From NCBI GenBank assembly GCA_015056735.1, contig SVFT01000001.1:310001-374000 (forward strand): a stretch of 64,000 nt of DNA, written 5' to 3'. Each line of letters begins with the position of its first letter. Position 1 is the first letter of the stretch. The notes beneath the pieces were generated by a model. The model was not told the origin of the DNA and searched no databases. It saw only the letters and a list, made by a program, of their open reading frames with translations. Made by a program: the position numbers and the translations under genes. Shown here one piece after another: positions 8,479-15,955 of the stretch. This DNA comes from Lachnospiraceae bacterium. GTDB lineage: Bacteria; Bacillota; Clostridia; Lachnospirales; Lachnospiraceae.

Positions 8479-9280
8479 GAAGAAACCCGAAGAAGCCCCA
8501 CCGGGATCGCCGGCATGGATGGCGACCTTCAGTGACCTGATGAATCTGCTTTTGTGTTTCTTCGTTTTGCTTTTCTCAATGTCAACCGTAGATGCACAGA
8601 AGTTTGAACTAATCGCTGCATCGTTTTCACAGACGTTCAGCATTTTTACGGCCGGCTCCACGGCCATCGGCGACGGACTGCTGATTAGCAACGGCGTCAG
8701 CCAGCTCAACGAACTGGATGATTATATCAACAGTATGGGCAAGGCTGCCGAGGCTGACGGCGAAGAGATCGACTCCGAAGAGGAACTCAAAAAGAAACTC
8801 GAAGAGGAAAAGCTCAAAAAGTCCGAAGAACTTGCCGAGAAAGTGAGCGAAGCGATGGAAGAGAAGAATATCAGCAGAGATGTTGATATTCAGATCACCT
8901 CCCAGTATGTACAGCTCACATTAAAGGGTGCGCTGCTTTTTGACAGCGGCAGCAACCTGCTCAAGGATGAAGCGATCCCGGTCGTAACCAAGGTCGGACA
9001 GATCCTGGAACGATACGCGGACAGCGTGATCGAGGTGGAAGGTCATACGGACAATGTGCCGATGAGCAGCGCCCGCTATGCCAACAACAACGAACTGAGT
9101 GACGCAAGAGCCCTTGCGGTTTTCGATTTCTTTGTTGCGAATACCACATTGAATCCGGCGCAGATCAAGCATTCCGGCCGCGGCGAGTATGTTCCCGTCG
9201 CAGATAACTCCACACCGGAGGGAAGAGCCAAGAACCGCCGCGTTGAGATTCGTATCTATCATGAATTGAGTGATATCTGA
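8471..9280 (+). CDS. motB: Flagellar motor stator protein MotB
   Basis: Peptidoglycan-anchored stator subunit. The GTG at 8471 is chosen because GGAGGTGA at 8456-8463 is correctly spaced and the product then starts MAKKKPEEAPPGSPAWMATFSDLMNLLLCFFVLLFSM, as typical MotB does; upstream in-frame starts at 8426 and 8438 would only add motA-overlapping residues. The ion-binding Asp lies in ATFSDLMNLL. Residues ~95-140 are a charged coiled-coil plug/linker. The OmpA/MotB peptidoglycan-binding domain follows (LLFDSGSNLLKDEAIPVV, IEVEGHTDNVPM, LSDARALAV, GEYVPVADNSTPEGRAKNRRVEI). Translationally coupled to motA. Confidence 0.95.
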   Translation: MAKKKPEEAPPGSPAWMATFSDLMNLLLCFFVLLFSMSTVDAQKFELIAASFSQTFSIFTAGSTAIGDGLLISNGVSQLNELDDYINSMGKAAEADGEEIDSEEELKKKLEEEKLKKSEELAEKVSEAMEEKNISRDVDIQITSQYVQLTLKGALLFDSGSNLLKDEAIPVVTKVGQILERYADSVIEVEGHTDNVPMSSARYANNNELSDARALAVFDFFVANTTLNPAQIKHSGRGEYVPVADNSTPEGRAKNRRVEIRIYHELSDI

Positions 9281-9294
9281 TCCGGGAGGATTTC

Positions 9295-9813
9295 ATGAAA
9301 AGAAATTTATTGTCAATCATCATACTTGCTCTTTTGATCGTTAATATCGTCCTGACAACCATCATGATGATGAATGTTTCAAAGGCATCCGCCAAGACGG
9401 GCGAGCTCGTCGCGGCGATCGCGAATTCGCTTAATCTTGAGCTTTCAAGCGGTGCGGAAGCGGGCGCGGTCAAGGAAGAAGTTGCGATGGAAGATACATC
9501 CGTATATAAGATTCCGGATCAGATGACGATCCCGCTGATGCCGGGCGAAGACGGAAAGTCTCATTTCTGCCTGGTAAGTGTGGCGCTTTCGATGAATACG
9601 AAGCATGATGACTATGAAACATACGGCGCGAGTATTGCGGATAAGGTGGATCTGATCAAGCAATGCGTGCTTGATGTTATAAAGGGATACACCTTCGAAG
9701 AAGCGCAGGCCAATACGGATATGATGCGTGAAGACATCTTGAAGAGTATTCAGAAGATGTATGGATCTGATTTCATCTATCAGGTTTCATTCTCAGATAT
9801 CTTATTCCAGTAA
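9295..9813 (+). CDS. fliL: Flagellar basal body-associated protein FliL
   Basis: Single-pass membrane protein that sits around the stator units. The 172-residue product has a short cytoplasmic start, one membrane helix at about residues 5-27 (LLSIIILALLIVNIVLTTIM) and an extracytoplasmic stomatin-like FliL domain. The end (VLDVIKGYTFEEAQ to YQVSFSDILFQ) is the usual FliL C-terminus, with the family's terminal V-x-F-x-(D/E)-x-(L/I)-x-Q pattern. The ATG at 9295 follows GGGAGGA. Its location between motB and fliM matches other Clostridia. Confidence 0.92.
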   Translation: MKRNLLSIIILALLIVNIVLTTIMMMNVSKASAKTGELVAAIANSLNLELSSGAEAGAVKEEVAMEDTSVYKIPDQMTIPLMPGEDGKSHFCLVSVALSMNTKHDDYETYGASIADKVDLIKQCVLDVIKGYTFEEAQANTDMMREDILKSIQKMYGSDFIYQVSFSDILFQ

Positions 9814-9834
9814 CACACCGGAGGTGAGCAGAAC

Positions 9835-10815
9835 GTGGGAGAGGTACTGTCCCAAAGTGAAATTGACAATCTGCTCTCACAGTTATCCAGTGGAGAGCTT
9901 GATGTAGAAGAAATACAGGCAAAAGATGAAAAGCCTGTCAAAAATTACGATTTCAAACGTCCTGCGAAGTTCTCCAAGGAACACCTTCGAACGCTTGAGA
10001 TTATTTACGAACATTACGGACGACTGCTCTCAACCAACCTGCCGATCTTCCTTCGTAAGACGGTTCAGGTCAGCATCGTCAGCTCCGAGACGGTTACGTT
10101 CTCCGAGTTCACGAACGCATTGTCCAACCCGGTTGTTTTGGGGATCATCAATTTTCAGCCGCTGACCGGTAATGTGATCGTGGAACTGGCGGCTAACCTG
10201 GCATTTACGATCATCGACAGAATGCTGGGCGGGCAGGGAGCTCCGCTTGAAAAGAACAGAGACTTTTCTGAGATCGAGATGACGATCGTAGAAAGGATCA
10301 TGCTTTCCATTACGTCTCTGATGCGTGAACCGTGGAAGAACGTGGTGGAGATCAACCCCGTCATCGACAGGATCGAGACCAATGCGCAGTTTGCGCAGGT
10401 CATCTCACCGAGTGATATGATCGCGATCGTGACGCTTAACGTCAAGATCGGTGATGTGGAAGGATTTATGAATGTCTGCCTTCCCTACTTTACACTTGAG
10501 TCCGTTATGGATAAACTGAATACCAAGTATTGGTATTCATCACTGCAGAACGAGAGAGACGAAGATTACCAGGATCACATTGAGGCGATGCTTCGCCACG
10601 TCAAGGTCCCCGTCAAGGCGGTTCTTGGCAAGAGCGTGATCTCGGTCGACGATTTCATTCATTTGCAGGCAGGCGATATCATTCGTCTGGATTCCAAGGT
10701 AGACAGCGATCTTCGCATCTACGTTGGCAATATTCAAAAATTCCTGGCATTGCCCGGTTCAAGCGATGATACATACGCAATTCAGGTAACGTCAGTACTA
10801 CGAGAGGAGGAATAA
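9835..10815 (+). CDS. fliM: Flagellar motor switch protein FliM
   Basis: C-ring component that receives CheY-P. The product of 326 residues begins GEVLSQSEIDNLLSQLSSGEL, the conserved CheY-binding N-terminal peptide. The middle domain carries KYDFKRP-like KNYDFKRPAKFSKEHLRTLEIIYEHYGRLLSTNL and LTGNVIVELAANLAFTIIDRMLGGQG, and the C-terminal SpoA domain lies at residues ~245-320. The GTG at 9835 is preceded by GGAGGTGAG. Ends 3 bp before fliY. Confidence 0.96.
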   Translation: MGEVLSQSEIDNLLSQLSSGELDVEEIQAKDEKPVKNYDFKRPAKFSKEHLRTLEIIYEHYGRLLSTNLPIFLRKTVQVSIVSSETVTFSEFTNALSNPVVLGIINFQPLTGNVIVELAANLAFTIIDRMLGGQGAPLEKNRDFSEIEMTIVERIMLSITSLMREPWKNVVEINPVIDRIETNAQFAQVISPSDMIAIVTLNVKIGDVEGFMNVCLPYFTLESVMDKLNTKYWYSSLQNERDEDYQDHIEAMLRHVKVPVKAVLGKSVISVDDFIHLQAGDIIRLDSKVDSDLRIYVGNIQKFLALPGSSDDTYAIQVTSVLREEE

Positions 10816-10818
10816 CGC

Positions 10819-12108
10819 GTGGATGGCATGTTATCGCAAGACGAGATCAACGCCTTGCTGAACGGCATGGATATCGGCGGTGGTGATTCACCTGCGCCTT
10901 CCGAACCCGCTCCGGCCGCGGAAGAAGCCGCACCGGCACCCGGAAGTGCGCCGATCGATGAAAGCCTTTTATCCAGCACAGAGATAGATGCGATCGGCGA
11001 AGTGGCCAATATCAGTATGGGCTCTTCCGCGACAACGCTTTATTCTCTGGTCAATAAAAAGGTGAACATCACAACACCTGTCGTCTCATTGACGAACTGG
11101 GATACCATGATCGGGGAATACGAAAAACCCTGCGTCTTCATCCAGATTCGTTATACGGTAGGCCTGGAAGGCAGCAATATCCTGATCCTCAGAGAGAAGG
11201 ATGTTAAGATCATCACCGACCTGATGATGGGCGGAGACGGTACCAATACAGACGGAGAACTCGGAGAACTTCATTTGTCCGCGATCTCCGAAGCAATGAA
11301 CCAGATGATGGGATCGGCGGCGACGTCGCTTTCCACCATGCTTGGGCAGATGATCGATATCAGCCCGCCGGAAGCTAGTCTCGTTGACCTGGGCGAGTTT
11401 AAGAAGCCGGGTGAGATCGCTTCCTTCCTGGAGGGAACCTTCTGTCGGATCTCTTTCAGGATGCAGATCGATGAGCTCGTGGATTCCACGATCTTACAGT
11501 TGTACCCCATTGACTTTGCGAAGTCGTTGTATGATACATTTATCAATCAACAGACGGCAGCGGCAGAATCAAAAGCACCGGAAGCTCCTGCCCCCGCAGC
11601 AGCACCCGAACCTGCTCCCGCGCCCGCTCCTGATGCGGCGGCATACGGAATGCCGCAGATGGATCCGAGCCAGATGCAGATGCAGGGAATGCCCATGCAG
11701 GGTATGCCGATGCAAGGAATGCCGATGCAGGGTATGCCGATGGGTATGCCTATGCAGGGAATGCCCATGCAGGGCATGCCGATGCAGCCAATGGGAATGC
11801 CGATGCAGCAGATGCCGAATATCCAGCCGGCACAGTTCCAGGCACTTACAGGAGCCTCTCCCGGTGTCGTACCACCGGAGAATATCGGGCTTATCATGGA
11901 TGTGCCGCTTGAAGTCACGGTAGAACTGGGTCGGACCACAAAGGCTATTTCGGAGATACTTGACTTTTCGCCCGGAACCATTATAGAGTTGGATAAGATA
12001 GCGGGTGAGCCGATCGACGTTTTAGTCAACGGTAAATTTGTTGCAAAAGGTGAAGTAGTTGTTATCGAAGAGAGTTTTGGTATTCGAGTAACAGAGATTA
12101 TTAAGTAG
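10819..12108 (+). CDS. fliY: Motor switch phosphatase FliY with methionine-rich linker
   Basis: FliY replaces FliN in the C-ring of Firmicutes and dephosphorylates CheY-P. Residues 1-20 resemble the FliM CheY-binding peptide (MLSQDEINALLNGMD). A CheC-like domain with two active-site helices follows: TEIDAIGEVANISMGSSA and LSAISEAMNQMMGSAATS, each with the E-x-x-N pair. Residues ~245-345 form an unusual linker: Pro/Ala-rich, then MQGMP-type repeats. The last ~80 residues are a FliN/SpoA domain (VPLEVTVELGRTTKAISEILDF, GTIIELDKIAGEPIDVLVNGKFVAKGEVVVIEESFGIRVTEI). GTG start after GAGAGGAGG. At 429 residues it is somewhat longer than B. subtilis FliY (378). Confidence 0.95.
   Translation: MDGMLSQDEINALLNGMDIGGGDSPAPSEPAPAAEEAAPAPGSAPIDESLLSSTEIDAIGEVANISMGSSATTLYSLVNKKVNITTPVVSLTNWDTMIGEYEKPCVFIQIRYTVGLEGSNILILREKDVKIITDLMMGGDGTNTDGELGELHLSAISEAMNQMMGSAATSLSTMLGQMIDISPPEASLVDLGEFKKPGEIASFLEGTFCRISFRMQIDELVDSTILQLYPIDFAKSLYDTFINQQTAAAESKAPEAPAPAAAPEPAPAPAPDAAAYGMPQMDPSQMQMQGMPMQGMPMQGMPMQGMPMGMPMQGMPMQGMPMQPMGMPMQQMPNIQPAQFQALTGASPGVVPPENIGLIMDVPLEVTVELGRTTKAISEILDFSPGTIIELDKIAGEPIDVLVNGKFVAKGEVVVIEESFGIRVTEIIK
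11674..11817 (+). repeat. In-frame MQGMP repeat array in fliY
   Basis: About 48 codons consist almost only of Met, Gln, Gly and Pro. The five-residue unit MQGMP or P-M-Q-G-M recurs seven or more times, with variants MGMP, MQPMGMP and MQQMP. Successive units differ at synonymous positions (GGA/GGT/GGC, CCC/CCG), so the array is not a very recent expansion. It separates the CheC-like and FliN-like domains of FliY. Confidence 0.9.
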
Positions 12109-12124
12109 AGTAGGAGAAAACAAG

Positions 12125-12487
12125 ATGGCAAAGAATATTTTAGTTTGTGACGATGCAGCATTCATGCGTATGATGATCAAAGACATTTTGACCAAGAACG
12201 GGTACAATGTTGCCGGAGAAGCTGAGAACGGTTTAAAGGCTGTCGAGAAATATGCAGAAGTAAAGCCGGATCTCGTATTGCTTGACATCACAATGCCTGA
12301 AATGGATGGTATCCAGGCCCTTAAGAAGATCAAAGAGTCTGATCCGAACGCCCTTGTTATCATGTGTTCCGCAATGGGTCAGCAGGCAATGGTTATCGAG
12401 TCCATCCAGGCCGGTGCAAAAGACTTCATTGTTAAGCCTTTTCAGGCAGACCGTGTACTGGAAGCAGTAAAGAAGGTCGTAGGATAA
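12125..12487 (+). CDS. cheY: Chemotaxis response regulator CheY
   Basis: Single-domain receiver of 120 residues that carries the phosphoryl signal from CheA to the FliM/FliY switch. The acidic pair is in LVCDDAAFMR (D9, D10), the phospho-acceptor is D54 in LVLLDITMPEMDG, the conserved Ser/Thr is in IVMCSAMGQQ and the Lys is in KDFIVKPFQADRV. ATG follows TAGGAGAAAAC. Placement between fliY and fliO is the classic Bacillus/Clostridia order. Confidence 0.96.
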   Translation: MAKNILVCDDAAFMRMMIKDILTKNGYNVAGEAENGLKAVEKYAEVKPDLVLLDITMPEMDGIQALKKIKESDPNALVIMCSAMGQQAMVIESIQAGAKDFIVKPFQADRVLEAVKKVVG

Positions 12488-12491
12488 TAGA

Positions 12492-12833
12492 ATGGAATCG
12501 TCCTTTGTACAGTTTCTGACCGTACTTGCCATATTCGTCTTTGTGCTCGCGATCACTGTTTTTACAACCAGGCTGGTCGGCGGGTTTCAGAAGAAGACTA
12601 TGACAGGCTCTAATATTGCGGTATTGGAAACTTGTCGGATTGCGCCCGGCAAACTGATCGAGATCGTACGGATCGGCAACCGGTACTATGCCCTTGCGCT
12701 CAGCAAGGATACGGTTGAGACGATTACGGAACTGTCGAAAGATGAGATCACGATCCCGGAAGCGGCGGGCATGATGCCGATGAGTTTTAAGGAGCTGTTT
12801 GACAAAGCGAGGGAAAGAATGCAGAAAAAGTAG
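12492..12833 (+). CDS. fliO: Flagellar biosynthetic protein FliO
   Basis: Small membrane protein (113 residues) that helps assemble the FliP pore of the export gate. One membrane helix spans residues about 5-27 (FVQFLTVLAIFVFVLAITVF), followed by a FliO-type cytoplasmic domain: IAVLETCRIAPGKLIEIVRIGNRYYALALSKDTVETITEL. In B. subtilis the equivalent gene is named fliZ (FliO/FliZ family). Starts 4 bp after the cheY stop and is followed by fliP, so the fliOPQR order is intact. Confidence 0.9.
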   Translation: MESSFVQFLTVLAIFVFVLAITVFTTRLVGGFQKKTMTGSNIAVLETCRIAPGKLIEIVRIGNRYYALALSKDTVETITELSKDEITIPEAAGMMPMSFKELFDKARERMQKK

Positions 12834-12841
12834 GCTTTATC

Positions 12842-13747
12842 ATGAAGAAACTGTTTTTTTCCGCAAAGAAGATTATGATGGAAATATGCCTGCTGTTTAC
12901 AGTAGGCATATTGTTTATGGCGCCGAAATTATCGGTGCATGCGGATGAACGCGATTCCAATCTGGTCAATTCGATGAACAGCACATTGAATGCACCGACG
13001 ACCGGAACGACCGATACAAGGACCAATATCAACGAGCCTGGAAGCTCTGAGAATGCAGACGATCTGAAAGAGCTGAATGTGGCAAACAGTCTGACGATCA
13101 CATATAACAACGGGAACGGCACATCGGCCGGCCCGATCCGGATCCTTTTAACGCTGACACTGATCGCGTTGGCACCGACCATCCTGATCATGCTGACCAG
13201 CTTTACCAGGATCGTTATCGTCATGCACTTTACGCGTGCGGCCCTGAACACCAATACGATCCCGCCCAATCAGGTCATTATCGGCATTTCGCTTCTCCTG
13301 ACCTTTTTTATCATGAATCCCGTGATCAAAGAGATCAATGAGAACGCGGTGCAGCCTTTTGACCGCGGTGAGATCGAGACAACAGAATTTCTGGAGAGAG
13401 GCGTTGAGCCTTTGCGTGAATTCATGTACGGCCAGACGCAGGTTAAGGATGTCCGTCTTTTCATGGAGATCTCCGAGACCGAATGGGATGGCACGCTCGA
13501 CGGGATACCGACATCCGTACTGATCCCCAGTTTTATGGTGAGCGAACTTCGAACGGCGTTCATCATCGGTTTTTTGATCTATATTCCTTTTATCGTCATA
13601 GATATGGTGGTGGCATCGATCCTGATGAGTATGGGTATGATGATGCTGCCGCCAACAACGATCTCACTGCCGATCAAGATCCTGCTTTTCGTCCTTGCGG
13701 ATGGCTGGACGCTGATCATCGGCAACGTTGTGAAGACATTTTATTAG
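12842..13747 (+). CDS. fliP: Flagellar export gate protein FliP
   Basis: Core subunit of the export-gate pore. The 301-residue product has an N-terminal signal-type hydrophobic segment (residues ~14-32), a Thr/Asn-rich spacer and then the family's strongly conserved membrane core: LTLTLIALAPTILIMLTSFTRIVIVMHFTRAAL, PNQVIIGISLLLTFFIMNPVI, and PSFMVSELRTAFIIGFLIYIPFIVIDMVVASILMSMGMMMLPPTTISLPIKILLFVLADGW. Signature residues of both FliP PROSITE-type motifs are visible. Starts 8 bp after fliO. Confidence 0.96.
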   Translation: MKKLFFSAKKIMMEICLLFTVGILFMAPKLSVHADERDSNLVNSMNSTLNAPTTGTTDTRTNINEPGSSENADDLKELNVANSLTITYNNGNGTSAGPIRILLTLTLIALAPTILIMLTSFTRIVIVMHFTRAALNTNTIPPNQVIIGISLLLTFFIMNPVIKEINENAVQPFDRGEIETTEFLERGVEPLREFMYGQTQVKDVRLFMEISETEWDGTLDGIPTSVLIPSFMVSELRTAFIIGFLIYIPFIVIDMVVASILMSMGMMMLPPTTISLPIKILLFVLADGWTLIIGNVVKTFY

Positions 13748-13764
13748 AAAGAGGGTGAGAAGAA

Positions 13765-14034
13765 GTGACCGTAGATGTGATAACGGATATTGCGCGTGAC
13801 GCACTTTTTCTCATTATTAAAGCGTCGGCGCCGGTCCTTCTGGTGTCACTGATTGTCGGACTGATCGTCAGTATCTTTCAGACGGCGACATCGATCCAGG
13901 AGCAGACGCTTACGTTTGTACCGAAGATCATCAGTATTTTCCTTGCGCTCATGCTGATGGGCAACTGGCTGCTGACACAGCTTACGAATTACATGACGGA
14001 TCTTTGGTCGAATTTCAGTGCATACATAAGGTAG
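13765..14034 (+). CDS. fliQ: Flagellar export gate protein FliQ
   Basis: 89-residue protein with two membrane helices (about residues 17-40 and 50-75) that wraps the FliP/FliR pore. Family landmarks are ARDALFLIIKASAPVLLVSLIVGLIVSIFQTATSIQEQTLTFVPKIISIFLAL. The GTG start at 13765 has GAGGGTGAGAAG upstream. fliR begins 4 bp after its stop. Confidence 0.95.
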   Translation: MTVDVITDIARDALFLIIKASAPVLLVSLIVGLIVSIFQTATSIQEQTLTFVPKIISIFLALMLMGNWLLTQLTNYMTDLWSNFSAYIR

Positions 14035-14038
14035 CAAT

Positions 14039-14821
14039 ATGATCGATTACACGTTTTCCATGGTTGAACTGGAATTTTTCCTGCTTGTTTTGATGCGGGT
14101 AACATCGTTCATTTTTGCAGCGCCTTTTTTTGCGATGACCGGAACGCCGCGAAGGGTGCGCGTCGCGCTCGGCGTTTTTATCGCGATCCTGCTGTATCGC
14201 CTGGATCTGCCGCATCCGACGCTGGAGTATCAGACAGTACTTGGCTACAGCGTGCTTGTCATCAAAGAGATGACGGTCGGTATCCTTGTCGGCTACAGCG
14301 CACAGATCTGCATGCAGATCATGAACTTTGCAGGTCGTAATATCGATATGAACATCGGACTTTCGATGATGTCCATGATGGACCCGACGACAAGGGAAAA
14401 TACCAGTATCACGGGTATCTACTTGCACTATTTTTCGATGCTGATTCTTCTTGTCAGCGGTCTGTACCAGTTTTTGATAAGAGCACTCGCCGACACCTAC
14501 AGACTGATCCCGGTGGGCGGCGCGGTTTTCGATCAGGAAAAACTGCTGAATGCATTGACGGCTTTTCTGGCGGATTACCTGATCATCGGATTCCGGATCA
14601 GTCTGCCGATCTTTTGCGTGATCATGATCGTGAACGTGGTACTCGGCATTCTTGCAAAGGTTGCGCCGCAGCTCAATATGTTTGCGGTCGGCATCCAGAT
14701 CAAGCTCCTGTTCGGGCTTGCGACACTGTTTCTCACAGTGGCGATCCTTCCGGGGGCCACGGATTTTATCATGGTTCAAATGAAAAAACTTGTCTCACAG
14801 GTCATGGAGGGGATGCTGTAA
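14039..14821 (+). CDS. fliR: Flagellar export gate protein FliR
   Basis: 260-residue polytopic membrane protein that completes the FliPQR pore. Recognisable parts are LLVLMRVTSFIFAAPFFAMTGTPRRVRVALGVFIAILLY at the N-terminus, KEMTVGILVGYSAQICMQIMNFAGRNIDMNIGLSMMSMMDPTTRENTSITGIYLH in the middle, and VLGILAKVAPQLNMFAVGIQIKLLFGLATLFL near the end. The final base of its TAA stop is the first base of the flhB ATG, so translation is coupled. Confidence 0.95.
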   Translation: MIDYTFSMVELEFFLLVLMRVTSFIFAAPFFAMTGTPRRVRVALGVFIAILLYRLDLPHPTLEYQTVLGYSVLVIKEMTVGILVGYSAQICMQIMNFAGRNIDMNIGLSMMSMMDPTTRENTSITGIYLHYFSMLILLVSGLYQFLIRALADTYRLIPVGGAVFDQEKLLNALTAFLADYLIIGFRISLPIFCVIMIVNVVLGILAKVAPQLNMFAVGIQIKLLFGLATLFLTVAILPGATDFIMVQMKKLVSQVMEGML

Positions 14822-15930
14822 TGCTTCAGTATAACCTGCAGTTCTTCGCCAAGGACGGACCGGGCGGTGAGAAAACCGAAAATGCAACACCGAAGCGGTT
14901 GCAGGATGCCAGACACAAAGGTCAGGTTGCCAAGTCAAGAGAAGTGAACCTTGCAGCAAGCCTCCTGTGTCTTTTTGTGGTTTTAAAAGTTACGATCGGC
15001 TGGGTCGGAACGACGCTTCTGGAGCTTTTCCATGCCTATTACGGCCGTATCGTTGAAGCGACGACAATGCAGGACGGCACGATGCCGCAAGCTTTGTTTC
15101 TGACGTTTTTCAGAAACGGGTTGCTCCGTACATTGCTTGTTCTGGCGCCTTTTCTGGGCGTCGGGTTTCTGGCTGCTTTTATTGCCGACTTTGTGCAGGT
15201 TAAGTGGCATATCACTTTTGAACCGATGAAACCCAAGTTCAGCAAGATGAATCCGGTCTCGGGGCTGAAAAGGATCATCTCGCCCAGATCGCTTGTTGAG
15301 TTGTTTAAAGCATTTTTAAAGATCTCACTGATCGTCTATGTGGTCTATCAGACGATCAAAGAGGACATCGGAGCGATCTATCTGTTATATGATATGTCGC
15401 TGATGCGCGCGATGGCCTTTATCGGTGAGACTGTGATCAATATGGGGATCAAGATCTCGGCAATCTACATCGTGATCGCTGCTTTGGATCGTCTTTATAC
15501 GAAGTACAAGTTCAACGAAGATATGAAGATGACCAAGCAGGAAGTCAAGGATGAAATGAAGAACACCGAAGGTGATCCGCAGATCAAAGGCAAGATCCGT
15601 CAGAAGATGCGTGAGGCATCAAGGCGGAGGATGATGCAGGATATTCCGAAAGCGGATGTCGTCATCACCAACCCGACGCACTATGCGGTGGCGCTTCGCT
15701 ACAATGCGGATGAAAATCCCGCCCCTGTGGTAGTGGCAAAAGGCGCAGACATCCTCGCACAGCGGATCAAAGAAGTCGCACGCGAGAACGGTGTCGAGAT
15801 CGTAGAAAACAAACCGCTCGCCCGTATGCTTTACGCAAACGTGGAGATCGGAGAGATGGTTCCGCCGGAGCTGTATCAGGCGGTTGCCGAGGTCCTTGCG
15901 ATGGTATACCAGATGCAGGGAAAGATATAA
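14821..15930 (+). CDS. flhB: Flagellar export switch protein FlhB
   Basis: Substrate-specificity switch of the export apparatus, 369 residues. The ATG at 14821 is used because the product then begins MLQYNLQFFAKDGPGGEKTENATPKRLQDARHKGQVAKSREVN, the standard FlhB opening. The frame is open upstream inside fliR but that has no FlhB similarity. Four membrane helices occupy residues ~35-210. The autocleavage motif is intact as N284-P285-T286-H287 in VITNPTHYAVALRY. The C-terminal domain follows (PVVVAKGADILAQRIKEVARENGVEIVENKPLARMLY). Confidence 0.96.
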   Translation: MLQYNLQFFAKDGPGGEKTENATPKRLQDARHKGQVAKSREVNLAASLLCLFVVLKVTIGWVGTTLLELFHAYYGRIVEATTMQDGTMPQALFLTFFRNGLLRTLLVLAPFLGVGFLAAFIADFVQVKWHITFEPMKPKFSKMNPVSGLKRIISPRSLVELFKAFLKISLIVYVVYQTIKEDIGAIYLLYDMSLMRAMAFIGETVINMGIKISAIYIVIAALDRLYTKYKFNEDMKMTKQEVKDEMKNTEGDPQIKGKIRQKMREASRRRMMQDIPKADVVITNPTHYAVALRYNADENPAPVVVAKGADILAQRIKEVARENGVEIVENKPLARMLYANVEIGEMVPPELYQAVAEVLAMVYQMQGKI

Positions 15931-15955
15931 ATGATTCGGAAAGGAAGGAAAGCAC

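Noticed and set aside
11384-11923. Arg/Cys-rich + strand frame within fliY
   Set aside because: Out-of-frame reading of the Met/Gln/Gly/Pro repeats; composition is unlike a real protein.
14614-14820. Extended FlhB start within fliR
   Set aside because: The FlhB N-terminus clearly begins at 14821 (MLQYNLQFFAKDG), coupled to the fliR stop.
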